Source: Archilochus colubris (taxonomy: Eukaryota > Chordata > Aves > Apodiformes > Trochilidae). From it: 64,000 nt of DNA. The notes under the pieces were generated by a model, which did no database searches, was not told the DNA's origin, and worked only from the letters and a program-made list of their open reading frames with translations. Made by a program: the position numbers and the translations under genes. Of this stretch, positions 49,229 to 63,500 are shown piece after piece. The DNA lies in assembly GCA_023079485.1 (NCBI GenBank), contig CM041092.1:4216627-4280626 (forward strand), written 5' to 3'. Within the stretch, counting starts at the first letter, position 1, and the number at the start of each line of letters is the position of its first letter.

Positions 49229-51997
49229 CTCTGATCCTATCAGCAGCATTCCAGCTGACAGGAAGCAGCCAGGTAGGAGTTCTGTCCTTGCCAAGATATG
49301 CACAGATGAGCTCTTTCCACACCACTTTTCTCTCATTTCTGGATGTGGGATGAACCCAAACCCTTTGAACGTAAGGAAGACAACACAAGTACATGCACAC
49401 AGGTACACACACATACAGATGATGTAAAAATTGCATTTTCAAGATAAAAACAACCACAGACTTTTTTTTTTTCCTTTTTTTTTTATAACCTGCATCTATG
49501 GGTAATTACCAACCACATCAAACTCTTTCCACCCTTTCATTTCAATACATCTTATTTTTAAAAAGGGAAATCACAATGAATGTAAACAACTCCTTTATCT
49601 TCCATTTTATTTTTATTTTTGTAACCAGTACATCTCAGCCTGGTAACATATTCAAGGTATGCCTCAAATACTTGGAAGCCAAAAATCTTTTCATTTGAAC
49701 ATTTGATTCACTGAAAGTGAGGTAGCCAATTTGTTGTTGCAAGCGTCTGTGCTATTATTTTTAGAGCTTTCTGGCAGACAGCTTATGAAAGGTGGTTTGT
49801 AGAAAGCAGCAACATAATTTGAAAAAGTGCAAAATGGGAATCTATAGTGATACATTTCTTTGTGAAACTGCTCTTTATTTAAAAATTGCAATGGACAGTA
49901 GAAACAGGCTGACTGGATTTACGAGGTGTGAAGCTATGTCTCATAATGATTAACATTAGAATCACAATTTAGACCTGAGGTCAGACTCCAGATACTACAT
50001 TAACCTTTGCTGGGTTTTTGTTTTTTGTTTGTTGTTTTTTTTGTGTGTGTGTGGTTTTTTTGTTTGTTTGTTTTTTTGTTTTTTTGTTTTTAAATCTGGA
50101 GCTCTCATTAGTATTGTAGCCTTTGTTAAAACAAAGATGTTGTTGAGTTCACTGCTTGCTTCAAACAAGTCAGAAAAGTAGAATCAGGCCCTTGAAACTA
50201 CTTCTCTTTATTACTACACTCATCCATGCTCACCTTTTCTCAGAGGAGCTCTATATGCTTCTGTGGGGACATGCAAAAATGCCTATTTTTCATAAAACTT
50301 ACGTAAAATGATCCAAAATACAAGTAGCCTCTGTGGCAGTCACCGATTTCAGGTGGATTCCTAATGAAATGTGAGTTAAAAGCAGATAAACAGCCCTCTA
50401 AATCCTGACTATTCTGTTATTCTGGGTAATCATTCTCCAAAGAAATGTGTGTTTCTGTCCTGTCTTTTGTAACTCTGTTCCCTATGAACACTGGGCAAGG
50501 GCCACCAGAAGAAGGGTTGCCTTGGGGAGAGGGTCACAATGTTGCACCTGAAGAACAAAAGAACCTCAAGCACTTTGTTCAGCTGGCTGGGGAGAGCTTG
50601 GGGAGGGAGTGGAAATCAATGGATGCTCTGTTTTGACATCTATCCCACAGTTCACATGCCATCAGCAAGAATTTCTGGTCAGTGTCTCCTAGAAGCCCTT
50701 CTCCTATAGGCAATTTGAGGATCTCAGAGTCTCATGAAAGCTTTTGAGTCTACCACGTCGATGTAGACTCATTATTTTGAGCAGGCAACAAACCTTTTTT
50801 CCATTTTCCAAGACCACAAGGTCTATTGCACATGTGTGCTGTAATTCCCTCTGCACACATGAGGTAAACCTGGTGTTCTCTGGAGCTACTGGACTGACCT
50901 GCTTAGGGCAAGCATGACCCAAACTGACCTGCAGGACCACAACTACTTCACATTCACAGAAAAGACCCTTGTTATGTTCCCTCTGTGCTCAAAAATGACT
51001 TTTCAAACTTGGCTGCAAATGGAAACTTCTCTCTCAGCCCCTCCAGGTTAAGATACAGGGAAAAAGAAAATCAAAACTGACAACATGAAACTAACTCCAT
51101 GTGTACACAGCAAACAATTATGAAAACAGCCAACCCCACCTCCTCCCCCAGCTATAACTGCAGTCCTATCATTTCCTTTGTTGCACCTCCATTCATCTTA
51201 CTTCAATTTATATTTCTTTCCCCAAGACAAAACAGAGACTGAATCAAACAATTTCTCCCTATCTTTCCACTTAGTCTCAATTTACTTATAATTTTTACTC
51301 ATGACCTTAGCATATTAAGGTTATTTTTTAGGACTAAAAGTAGCTGAACAGGTGAATCATAACCCAAATCCACATTCCCACAGGCTGGTCTAAGCAAATC
51401 ACCAGCACAAGGGTTAATCAGGAATCTATGACGACATAAAATATTGTCAGAAATCACTGCAGGGCAACACCACAAACTTATCTCTCAGATCTCTTTAAAA
51501 TAAGAAAAAGAAAAGAAAAAAGCACCAACTATGGAGACATTAGTGAATCACCCTAAATTTTGAATATCAAAAGATGATGAACAACAATCCTAATGATGTC
51601 CCATGGAAGGGTGGATGTCTTCAGGTGGTAGCATTATTGATGTCTGGAGTATGTAACACATAAAGACAGGGGACAGAAAACTGTAACACAGTCAGAAGAT
51701 CACAAGAAGATTTCAGAGAAAAAAAGGTGTTGACTATTATTACCCCTGAATGAAAAGAATCTGTATAGACAACTAAAATATCTCCATTTTAACCAGTTGT
51801 CCATTCAAATGAAACGTGACACTTAATTTACACTGCTTATTGACAGAAGTTCCAAAGCAGATACCATGTGAAAAATTGAATTCAGAAGCATTTATAAAAC
51901 CTCTAGATTGCACACTAAATATTCTCTTGATCTTATGACACTTGACCTACTGTGGGTACAATGGAGAATAACTTTTATTTTGAATATTCATTATATC
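49229..51997. other. noncoding stretch with T-rich simple DNA
   Basis: T-runs at 49461-49484 and a T/G-rich low-complexity region at about 50011-50091 (GTTTTTT, GTGTGTGTG, TTTGTTTG units). Positions 50450-50640 are GC-balanced with a 63-codon open frame without motifs. No gene or element recognised. Confidence 0.55.
50011..50091 (+). repeat. T/G low-complexity region
   Basis: T-runs broken by single G, with an internal GTGTGTGTGTGG and a TTTGTTTGTTTG stretch. It is simple-sequence DNA with no element body recognised beside it. Confidence 0.85.
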
Positions 51998-54900
51998 TTT
52001 AAAAAAAAAAAAAAAAGAAAACACCACAACATTTTAATGTCAGACAGCAACAAAAGCTATTCACGGGCCAAAGCCCAGTCATTTAGGTTTACCCTAGACT
52101 GATGATTATATATCAAAGTGTCAGAAGATATGTATTTACCAAGTTTGATGAAGAAAATCTGACAAATACTATAAAAGATAAGTGGCATTTTCTCCTAATT
52201 GTTTTCAGATGAATGAATGAGAACCTAATGCCCTGCTACTGTGGTGGAGCACTAAATGGCTTCAAAAACTCATGTTTATACAATGTATTGGTCCACTCTA
52301 AAAGGAGAATTGAAACAGGCATGCCCATTTATAAGTCTGTCTTAAGTATACATAGCTGGAATTACAAAAGAACACAGGGAAAAAACCCACCAGATTAACC
52401 AATCATTATTTACGTTTGTTTGTTGTCTTTTCTCAGTTTGATATGTCATCTCTATCACCCTCATTTTCTTGGCACTGTTGTGGTTTTGAAAGCTGTAAAT
52501 GTTTCAGCTAGCATCAAATATACTTCAGTGAATCATTCACTATAGGTGGATCACATCACAAAGACAAACTCTTTTAGGGTAGAGTGATATATATAGATAT
52601 TCTACAGAAAAAAAGTAACCAAATATCTGACATTAGTGAGTGCAAGGGAACTTGTCCACATATATTTAACCTCTAGTCCTTGTGTATTTTCACCAGTGTT
52701 ACAGGTCTGTGGTGTGGAGTGGTGGGATTTTCCCTTAGAATTAAAGAAAAGAGATCACTGTAAAAGAGGTCTCATGTTGTTATTTTTGGTTCTTCATTGT
52801 CTCTGAAACATGGAATGCTCTGAAAGAGGGATCTCTGCTATTGTTTCCAACCCTTCCATCCACTTTGTGACCCTGGTTATAATGCATCTAAGAATATACA
52901 TTTATTTATAGCAATATCTGGATCATCTTGGATGCTTAAGGAGATTCAGCTGTAGCAGCACAGAATTACTGCTGCCTCCCTAAAGTCAGCTGAAACACTT
53001 AAAACTAGTTTAATTTCTCCACATTATTATGCAATTCTCTGATTAGTCTTGGGAAGAAACAATCAGCAGTGACCATGTAACACTGTCATTTATTTTTCCC
53101 TGTATCACAGCTCAGGTGCAGGGCTCACAGCATCATGGTGACCAGGCATCCCCCTGCACACTCCCTACTGTAACTCTTGGTTATAACTCAAGTTACAGAC
53201 ATTCTGCTTCATAGGTCTGAAGCTGAAAAATATGGATTCAACAAAAAGCCTAACTAAATCCAGAACGGATTTTTTTAATAGGTCTGAGAATTTTCAATTA
53301 GCTTTGAACAAATCAGTCATTCAGTTTTGTACAGCTTTTGGTAATGCTTCCTGGAACAGTCAGAATAAAAAGCAGAAAAAGCAACTTATTACAAGATGGA
53401 CTTTCATGCAATAGTCTGACTTGAGAGGAAAGTACCAGGGGTCATAACAGGCATTTTCTTATGAGATGTCCAGCTGAATTTTTCATGCCAAAGAAGATTA
53501 GGTGAATCTTGGGATTTATTCCTCTGAGTCAGGGGCCTACTTCAGAGATCTGCACTTGGTACTTTCAGATTTTGGCCTTAGGACAGAACTAATTTGTTCA
53601 ATGAACTGGAAGACAAAATAGCATAGGACTGCATGAGGTACAATGGGATGCTGAAGGACCAGAACTAAATAGCATCAGCAAAGATGTATAAGGATGCTTG
53701 CCTTCTGCTGAACCTGTTAATTGCAAATATTCTCAGTCCATTATAATAATTAAGGAGTATTAAAGTTCTCTCTCCTAGGAAACTGGAATGCCTTTATTAT
53801 GTAGTTCACCATGAAAATTGCTGTTCCTCACATCATCTGCCTCAGAGCAAGAGAGAATGAGGGCAGAGAGGAGCATATTGCTACATAACCTACAATGTCA
53901 GTGGGTGAATGAGTATTGATGCTGTGACAAACCTTCATTTGCAACTAGATGTGGACAGGAGTGGGAAATTATATATAGCCCATCCATTACTACGAAAAAA
54001 AAGAATAAAGAGCAAGAATTTACACTGGGTTTTCTATCATCAGTTCATGCTCCATCTTTCACCTACAAAGGTCCACCAGGAGCCCAGAGGACATTCTTGC
54101 TGCAGCACATTATGAGTGAGGATGGCACACAGGTTAGTGACACTAAATGAGGCCAGAACCAAAGCCTACCAACAGCAATAGAAAAGCCCCATTCATTTAA
54201 ATGAGACTTGGATCAGCCTCTTGGCAACTGGTGTGTCAGACACTGGGCTGAAAACCCCCTGGCAGAGTCAAGCAGGACAGCTGTGGTTCAGAGCCACACT
54301 TCTACCAGGTACCTCTGAATCTTCTGACCACACCAGCTCCCATGACTCTGATGACAGCAGACACTGAGTATTGAGTGTGGAAGTTTGCTACCTGAGAGTT
54401 TGCGAAGTAAAATTAATCATACTTGAAACACCACAACTTTTCTTTTTGAGATAACCCTTCTACTTCTTTCTTTCTTACTTTCACCGTTAGGAGATGTTAT
54501 ATAAAACCATCTTGCTTTGACACAGAAGGTCAAATCTGTACCTCTGGTTTGCTCCCAGTAACGAAGGATCTGCTCTGTTGAAAGGAGTAATGCAAAATCA
54601 CTTAATTAATAGCTGGACCAAGTATAATCTGTGGAAAGTATTTCTGACAGATGGTTTTCATTCTCTTTGCAAAGCCCAATGCTTTCAGCTGTCTTTTACA
54701 GTTTATACCTTACTAGGCACAAAATCATTGAGATTTTGTCCAATTAGTCCTCGTTGGCTCTTTTGAAATATTTGGTATGACTCTAAACCATATATATGTA
54801 TCTCCCACACATGCAAATGATTCATAGGCTTTGATAAAAATGTCTTCTATAAACGCAAACATTTGTGTTCTATCACTATGTTTTGTTTCTACACAGTGGA

Positions 54901-57900
54901 AGGAAAATTTAAAATATAGCAGAGAATGCCATTAGAATGTGCTTGGTTTGTGATCATTTGGCAAAATGGACAAATGTCTCCTAAAGAGTATGTTGAGGTT
55001 CCCCAAACAAATTTTACTGGTAACATAAGGCAGGTTGGAGTAAATTCCAGCCATGAAACTCTAGTTCATTAATTTTCTACACCAACTGTCTCTTGCTAAT
55101 TCCACTCACATAATAAACAGCCTAATAAAAATATACTTTCCTTCTTGGTCTAAATCAGAGAATATTTATAGATGCTGTGTAAAATATTGACAGGGATTCG
55201 GTTCGGTTTGGGGTTTTAGCAGAAATTTGGAAGAAGGGCTACACTGGTATCAAAATACAGGAGGAATACTGTGCTTTGTGATTCTAAGGTGATGTAATTT
55301 GTCTACTGCTGTTTCTGCCAACTGGTGACCAGACACTAGAGCTGACTTAACCAGTAAGCAGAGTCTACCATCTGGTGGCTGGAGTTGCTGAATGTACGTC
55401 CTACACATTCCTGCATCCAGATTCTAATGGGACCTTTGTCACTGGTAGGCAGCAGTTTTCTCCAAGGACTGGAGCAATGAGGCACCCTCAGTTTGATAAT
55501 CTTGTCACCCTTGAAATTATTTGTTTTTAATAATTTCCCTCTGTAGCAGCTTTTCCAAAAATCTGGATGACCTTCCTGACCCTTATCTGGCTGCTCTTTT
55601 CCATGCACCTTTGAGCATAAAAATAGCCCTGTCATAATATTCCACACTGATTGATCAACAAATTAAATTGTATGAAATTTTAATATCAAGCTAATTCAGA
55701 AACTTTCTGGCTCTTTTCCTTGCTATTCATTGTCTCTGCTTTACAGAGACACATTCCCAGAATCTAATACCTCACCACAGGAATTGCCACTGAAATCAGT
55801 GAATAATTTTGACTGAATTATCATTCAAGTTTTACAGGAAATACAGCAGTATTATATTTTAAACTTAAAAAGCCAAGTGACCAGAAGTATTTATACATGT
55901 CGTTGAGGTACTGAGGGATAATTAAAGTAAAAATCAATAAAACAAACTTGTTGTTAGTGATTAATCAATGTGTACTCATATTTCACATTCATCTAATCAT
56001 ACAGGTGATTGGCAGGGAGTGTATGATATGAGTTAGCATAAGAACTAAGATTGCATTTATCTTTTCTGATGTCCTTTACTAAAAGAACAATGTAAAGCTG
56101 AAACTATCTTCACATTGAGGTAGAGAGCTGAAATATCTGCAAATAATTTAAACCATATTAGTGCATGATAACAGTGACAGTAACAAGATAGGAATGACTG
56201 AAACAATCCAAACACTGAAGCAGTAAAATGGCTTTTTAATACCTCAACAAAAGATTGCTATCAACCAAAAGACACCCAAAAAGCAGAAAAACCTGTGATG
56301 TTCAAAAAATATATAAAGGGTGACTTCATTACAAGTTTCTATTGTGCCTCTCAATGCATGGACTGGCATTTTGCATATTCTCTTTTCTTTGCAATGACTG
56401 CACCCGATTAGTCTCTTCAACACACATTCTAACAATGGGAAATGCTATCCACAAAATGGCTTAATTCACACAATAAAAAGCAAATCTTACAGAACTATCT
56501 TCTGAGAATGATGTACAAAAGGCTATTAAACAACATGCATCTGGCAAGTCAAATGGTTCAGATGGCACACAAATAAATCCACATACTATTGCTGATTTCC
56601 AACTATTAAGACATCTGCTGAAAATCCTCCAGTTAATAGGAGCACAAAATAGCATCTTCCAGACTTGACTGTTTCCCTCCTCTAGCACCACCTAAGTATG
56701 GAAGGAGAGGGGATCAATCACTGTGTGTGACAACCAACTTGGTAGCTCTTTCCCAGCCACCCTGGGCAAAGGCCCATGTGGTGCTTCTATTTTGTACTTA
56801 TTTTTCCCTGGTTCATGTACTGTCACTTTCCAGGGTCAGCTAAACATGAACAGGCAAAATGTGCTGGGTTTGATTCTGAAGAAATCCATTGTAAACCAAA
56901 GAGGCAAATTCTCTTACATGGCTTTAGCTAGATAGAGTTCTGCTTAGGTCAGGCAGAAATAACTGAATGGAAAAGGCAGGGACATGTGAGTACACAAGTG
57001 GAAGAGCAGAAATCCCTCGGCATCAATGCCAGATCTTGCTGCCTTAAGATTCATATCACCATTCCCTGGTTAATGCCTTACTATGATATTTTGACAAGGA
57101 GAGGATCTAGACACTGAGGTGCAATGAAACTGATTAAAGCAATAGCAAAGTCTTACGAAGCAGCATGCAGAAACTACAACTGAAAAGTACTGTCATACAC
57201 TAAGAGTCATTTAAGGACACAGACATTAGCAAAAAAATACTATTCATGCAAATACAGTTAACAACCAAAAAGCTCCACCCAGTGCAGTTGCCAGCCCTAA
57301 CTCTTAACATCTCCTACAGACCCTAAATAGAGTTTTGGTAGTAGGAAAGATCATCTTATACTTCAATTAAAGATTATTAAGGTATCTTGGTTCACAGAGG
57401 GATTCAATATTTAGAATGCATTTTTGTCCTACAGAAAGCAGAAAGGAAATTGCATGATGGATATTCTTCCTCCTGTATCTGACAACCTGTGGAAGATTAT
57501 TACAAATGGACAGTTTAACATATTTTTTAAAAGAAAGCAATTCAAAAAGTATGCAGCACAGAGATTGAGACTTCAGCATCTGCATACAAGTTGTAACACT
57601 CCTATAGCTTTACTGACAGGACTTTTAGAACTGTAAGGCATTTGTACCCAGTTACATGTAGGACTACTTAAATATTAGAATTACCATTTCTAATCAGAGA
57701 AGTGACATGATCATAGAGTCTGTGCTCACACCAGGTACCAGGCATCTTTTTAATCAGCTTTCTGAAGAATGAATACTAATGCAATAAGAGAAAATTAACT
57801 TTATTTGGCTCAGCAGACAAAGCCCTCATGGACTGCTTACATTCCCTTTATTATAAACAATTACATAAACTCATTGGAATAACAGGTAAATCTGTACAAT

Positions 57901-59278
57901 GTTTCTCCAGGATTGTTTAACATTCCCTGACTTACCAACCACCACATATATTTATATTCCTGGTGAAAGCTATAAAGCAGCTGTGGACACAACTACGAAC
58001 CATTTTGAAATAGATTCTATTTATTCTCCTCAGAGAACAGGAAAAATAAAGACAACTTGGGTTGTCAGCAAAATGCTGTGCTACTCCAGAGTCTCCAGGT
58101 GCTCAGAAGTGGCAAGGAGTAGCCCATATATTTAAGCCCACTAGGTTCAAACTCTTGCTGCCTCAGACTGCTGAAGAGAGCACAGCTAAGCAATGACTAA
58201 AAGTGATCAGTTTTCAGTTTTCCCTATGAACTGTATTATTCTTGTCATTAGGTTTATCATAGTGATGGTATTTTTAATGCTGGGAGATTTGTATCACAGC
58301 TTGCCATAGATTGTCTGACAAGATAGTTAAACATTACAAAAAGAGAAGGAGGAGTAGATGTAAAGGTGGGGAAAAGACAGAGGGAAGGAAGAATCAACAA
58401 GCAGAGAGAACAAAGGAAAGAGATTCACTGAGTAATTTGTATCTTACAGCTCAGCAAGAAAACATCATTACCACCAGCAAGCTTCTGAGAAAACAATTGG
58501 AGATGAATTAAGGAAGGTTGAAAGCAAGATGAGCAAAGGAGCTAGGATTATTTTCCTGTTTTAAGATTTAAAGGGGTTGAGAAAGAGCACAAAAGGGATC
58601 CTGGTAGCACCAGCACTGCTTTGTCAGCTATTGGTAAGGCATGCCTGTATCCAGCCTGTTTCTACCCTTTCCCTTACATATTTTTCTTGCCCTACTGCAC
58701 TAAGAAACCTTGTTTATCCCCTCATGCTCTTGGCCAGATTTGGGTTTTCCACCATAAAGTTGTTACTGCTAAAGACCCCACTTGGCCTCCATGCTGGTGC
58801 TCAGCTGGGGCAGAGGATGAGGGTTGCATCATCTGTTGTGTCAAGAGTGAAAGAGCAGAGGAGAAGAGCAGTGACATGGAATAGCTCCTCTTCTTCTCCT
58901 TTCCCATATGAACATGATGATTCATTATGACAGAAGTGTAACAAACTTGTAAAAAAGCAAGCACAAAACATGTATTCTCTTTCTTACAGGCACAGATACT
59001 TTGGAAAGAAAAAAAAAAAAAAAAGCAACAACCAAAAAAAAAACCTCCCAAAAAACCAGCCCTCACACATTCAATGAGAGAAGATTAAATTATCCACAGC
59101 CAGCTTTTGGGGTAATATTTAAACATTACATCCTACAATGAAGCTAAATTCTAAACTGCTGTATCTGATTTATAGAGGTAAACAGCAAAAACTCAATGTT
59201 TAGCAGCACTGCAACATCTTCATCTTGCAGCAAGGCTATTATTTTAAAATATATATTTATTTTTTTTCCTCACTCTGC
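51998..59278. other. noncoding stretch, no gene seen
   Basis: About 7.3 kb of AT-rich DNA. It opens with a short A-run near 52002-52015 and has another at about 59010-59045. The minus-strand frame at 55336-55647 (103 codons) and the plus-strand frame at 58577-58930 (117 codons) were read and show no recognisable domain. Positions 54461-54480 carry TTTC repeats. No mobile element or RNA gene was recognised. Confidence 0.5.
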
Positions 59279-59520
59279 CTCTAAACTGCACCAACCCCAA
59301 TGACTTGGAGAGGACTCCCAAGCTTTCTCCTTAGAAGAAACTTCTTGCCCTTTCCTCTTGGCTTTTTATGAGCAGCCCTCTTCTCCTCGTGGTCTGCAAC
59401 CACTGACTCAGCTCTGAGGACCAGGACTTGCATGGGAAACTTCCCAGCTCGGATGGAGACTGGATGGAGGTACCAGCTCACCAGTGAGCTGGGGGAGAGC
59501 CTGCCCCCCATGCAGTCCCC
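59279..59520 (-). other. GC-richer patch with a small ATG-initiated frame
   Basis: This patch is clearly GC-richer than its flanks. On the minus strand an ATG at 59511 opens a 76-codon frame ending near 59281. The predicted peptide has a strongly basic middle (EEKRAAHKKPRGKGKK, about residues 41-57), but no family was recognised and no splice or promoter context is evident. The ATG has G at +4 but T at -3, so its context is mediocre. It could be an old repeat or a chance frame. Confidence 0.2.
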
Positions 59521-60488
59521 CTGCTTCTACTTCTTTACTGAAGGTTAAGTACATGTAAATTAAAACCACAAGCTATTTTTGTATAAAGTTGGTATTACTA
59601 ATTTGTTAACTATGACAATTTCACACAGAAACCCTTTTGTTGGAAACTGAGTTTCTCATGTAATAATTAGCTGTGGAATATTACCCCAAACAGGTGTCTG
59701 TAGCCTGTCAAAGTCAGAACAGGTGATTTAGAATTAGCGTATTAAAAGAACTGTGAATTAGTGAAGCAAAAACGTGTTAATTTCTTGTTCCATCTGTTAA
59801 TATGAATTCACTGCCAAATATTTTACTTTGTAGAACTGTGCTGGGATTGGCAAGAACATACACTATAAAAAAAAAAAAAAAAAAAAAAGTTTAAAGGCCT
59901 GAATGTTTAAAAATCATGACATACGTTACTGCAAAAATAACTTCTACATTTGAACAAGATTTTTTTTTTCTTTTGTATCTTTTAAAACTTCATAGTGAAG
60001 AATAGCATATAATCCATAAAATTAAGCTAAAAGCTCTTGCAAATAAACTTTAAGGCTGAGCAAGGCTGAACAGCCACCCACAAGAAAATGCAAGAAAATA
60101 CTATGATTTGGCTTAAATAAAAACTAGAATCAATGTCTTTATTCTGCTTTGAAAATTTAGATGTAAAGTATTCAGATATTTGAGATGTGAATTTTTAAAT
60201 GTAATAATGGTATCTACCCAAAAAGCTCTGTTCTATCCCTACAGTTCCTGTGGATAGGCCATTCCTGGAGGTCTGTTGTGATAATGGACACATTATGAGC
60301 TTTTTCTCTAAGCAGTGATATAAACCCCAGGAACCACCACCTATCCTACACGTCTGATTCCTCAGAGCAGTATTTATAGCATCTGAATGAAGTCTTTCTA
60401 TAATAATCCCCGCCTTCGTCTTCCTTCATCTCCTAACTAGAAGCTGGCATTCTCCTGAGCTGCTGGAGAGCCTGGAATGCAGTAGGAT
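59521..60488. other. AT-rich noncoding stretch, nothing recognised
   Basis: Contains a poly(A) run at 59866-59887 and a T-run near 59961. No open frame above 60 codons starts in it. Confidence 0.6.
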
Positions 60489-60535
60489 GGTCAGTATTAC
60501 AAAACCACTGCTGGTCAGTATTACAAAACCACTGC
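60489..60535 (+). repeat. tandem duplication, 24-bp unit x2, nearly exact
   Basis: The unit GGTCAGTATTACAAAACCAC TGCT occurs at 60489-60512 and again from 60513, identical for 23 bases and differing only at the last base (A for T). High identity points to a recent duplication, in contrast to the diverged pair near 10.1 kb. Confidence 0.93.
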
Positions 60536-63500
60536 ACAAGGTGTGGGATTGAAGACTGGTTTTAAAGAGTGTGGAGTTTATATTCGCTATTAGCAAAGTC
60601 AATTGGTTTACGACACTGCTGTCTTTCAAAAAAGAAAAAAAAAAAAGATAATATTTTAAAGCATTTTAAATGTATTATATATATATGAACTATTAATGAA
60701 TATCAGGTAAAAATGTCTGACTCCTAATATATATGACTAATGACTGCAATATATTTTCTAGTGCAACTCATTCTCTACTTCTCTGAGCTCTGCAGAGGAG
60801 TCCCCAGTGATGTGGTTGCTCCCCGCTGTGCCTTGCTCCTTCTCTTATCCTGTTCCCTGCACCCTTTGGAGCCCAACCCAAGCCTGGTCCCCACCAAGGA
60901 GTGCTGTGTCTCAAGAAAACCACTAGGATTACAAGGAGACTCAAAACATCAGCTGCATCAGTGGTTTGGACAGCTAATTTCTTTTGTCAGTCACCAAATG
61001 CCCTATCTTGGACAACACTGTGCTTAAGTTTCCTCACAAGTCCAAACAGGAAGTTTGCAGCTCCTAACTGTATTTATATGTTTATATAAAAAGTCCAACA
61101 GTTTGATTTTAGTAATTTAGCCTTTTTTGTTCTTTCCTGGAAGGGAAAAATGTGCAGAAGCTCAGAGGAATATAACACAAGTTGAAGCAGTTGAAAGTCA
61201 GAGTTGTGGAAACGCACAGAAACCAGACAGTGATGTACATCATGGAACATTTCTCATCAAATATACAGTTGTAAAGCTAGTCCTGACAGCATTTCAATCT
61301 CTGTTGTGTCAGGTTTTTCCAAGGTAAGTGACATCAGGCATTTTCAGGCCTGGTCTTCAGAGCCATAAAAGCAATTTGCACTAAAACTTTTTGAAGAGCC
61401 AAATATTCCCCAGCATTTTCTTGCCTGATCCATCCCCTCATCACACAAGCCTGTTAGAAAAAAGAGATGTGAAGATGTTTCCCTCAAGCAGGACACCACC
61501 CTGACCCCAGGCATGTTGTTGCTGAAGCATATTTCCACAAACATTGTTTTTTAGCAGGAGGCAAGAGCAGAAAAGCTGATATTGCCACTTGGATTGCAGG
61601 AGGGAGAAGAGAGACACACACCCAATTACTGCAAGCATTTCAAGCAAAGCTCAGAGATAGGCAGCAGGTTCTTAACTGCAAATGATATGATAGGTAGTTT
61701 CTCCTTCCTAGTTTTCTGCCACATCCACGAGATTAATACTTACATGAATCATCTGTAATGACTAGCATAATTTAGGCAAGTGAATGAGATTTTCTGCATT
61801 ATTTATATTATGAACTCGCAGGGATATGAATGGTGCCTTATGTAAATTCAAACCATGTTTACAGTAGCAAAGTGCAGAGAAAGACTGGCAAGGGTTAAGC
61901 TGATATTTCCAGAGTTGGAGCTCTTTGTATCAACACTCTATTGCTTATTGCTTTAGTGCTGAGTGATGTGAGTTACAGCCTCTGAACTACATATGGGAAA
62001 CTTTTATTGTTTTCCACATTTGAATGGAAAAATAATTATGTTGCTCACATCTTTCACATACTTAAAGTAAATGCATCAAATTCTTTCTCAGGGTGTGGAC
62101 CTGAATTCTTACATTTAAAAAAACAAAGGCTGCCAAAGTTTTAACCTTCAAGTAATAAAAGATAAGTTTTTTCCTTTTTTTTTTTTTTTCTAAGCTTGAT
62201 AATTCAACCTAAATGTCAGCTTAGACTTTAAAATAGAACACATCTATTTGCTCATAATGTTTAAGAAATACAATGTCATTATGCTGTTATCAGTGGTAAA
62301 ACATGTCTAATCTTGATATAGCATCACCTTTAACAAATGCTTGTGGGAAAAAAAACCTAGCGAATGCATAAAACATTTTATGTAGTTTTAAAATATACAA
62401 TACATTAAAGTTTTAGTTGACTTATCTGAAAAGACATATTTTTGGCACATAAATAAAAAAAGGCAAGGGAAGAACTTGTCAGAAGGCAAATAAAGTATGT
62501 AAATTAAATCAAAGGTAAGGCAGCTACACTTTTTGTATAAATAACTGTGTTAACAGATTTTTATGCATATTACAATATATTCAGATGTATTACTTCTGCA
62601 AAAACAAATTCATTGCTTCTCTCCAAAAAATGGATTAAAACAATTTATTTTATAAAATTTGAATGGATAGGATAAGGAATGTAATGGCTATCTATGGAAA
62701 ATAAAGATAAAAATTATTCAAGCTCCATCTATTTTATGTTAGTAATGAGATGCACTTCATTCAAATTCCTTTCAATTGAAACAGTGCTGAGAAAGCAAGA
62801 ACATGATTCTGTAGGAAATGATTTCTAATCTTCATGATAACATACCAATATAATACAATTATTTACAATTGACTAAGAGTTAATTCCAATAGTATAACAT
62901 CTTTCTTGCAAAAATGTCAGCTTTTATTGATGAAACAAACTAAGAATAAAACATTTTTACTTGTAGTCTAACTGTGCTGTTTTTCATTCTGTTAACCAAA
63001 ACAACACAGGAATACTGTAAACAAAAAAAATTGCATCAAACTGGCTGTGTTTGGATGATTTTATCAAGAATCATAGGCAGTGGAGTGCTTTGGGATTTTT
63101 AAAACATTAAAAATAATTTGAGAAAAGCAATGGTTTTCTTCGTTTATTGGAGGCAGGTGGGGAGGGCTTTTTAAAGAAAATGAACATGGATTCAGTAAGA
63201 AGACATCATCAGTGCCAAAAAGCAGAGATCAGGGGTCTTTAAAGAAATAACTGCATTCACACTGCAACTTTCATATTTTTAAATGCCTAGTTTTCAAGGT
63301 TTTTTCCTGCAAATTAATGGAAATGACACTTAAATAGTTAACATTTAATCTTCTTTCCCTATATTGACTTTGTGATGTAGATGCCATGTTTTCACTGGAT
63401 ACTGAATATTATTTTACTCTCAGCAATTCTCTTGCCTTAGAACATTCCACCAGTAATGTCTCTCAATATTGCTACAAAGAAGGAAATATGGTTTAATTGC

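Noticed and set aside
48975..49457. 160-codon minus-strand open frame
   Set aside because: It reads through the noncoding 3' region of a CR1 stub and flanking simple sequence; no domain recognisable.
55336..55647. 103-codon minus-strand frame of fairly normal amino-acid composition
   Set aside because: No motif or family recognised and no splice or promoter context; a protein search would be needed to revive it.
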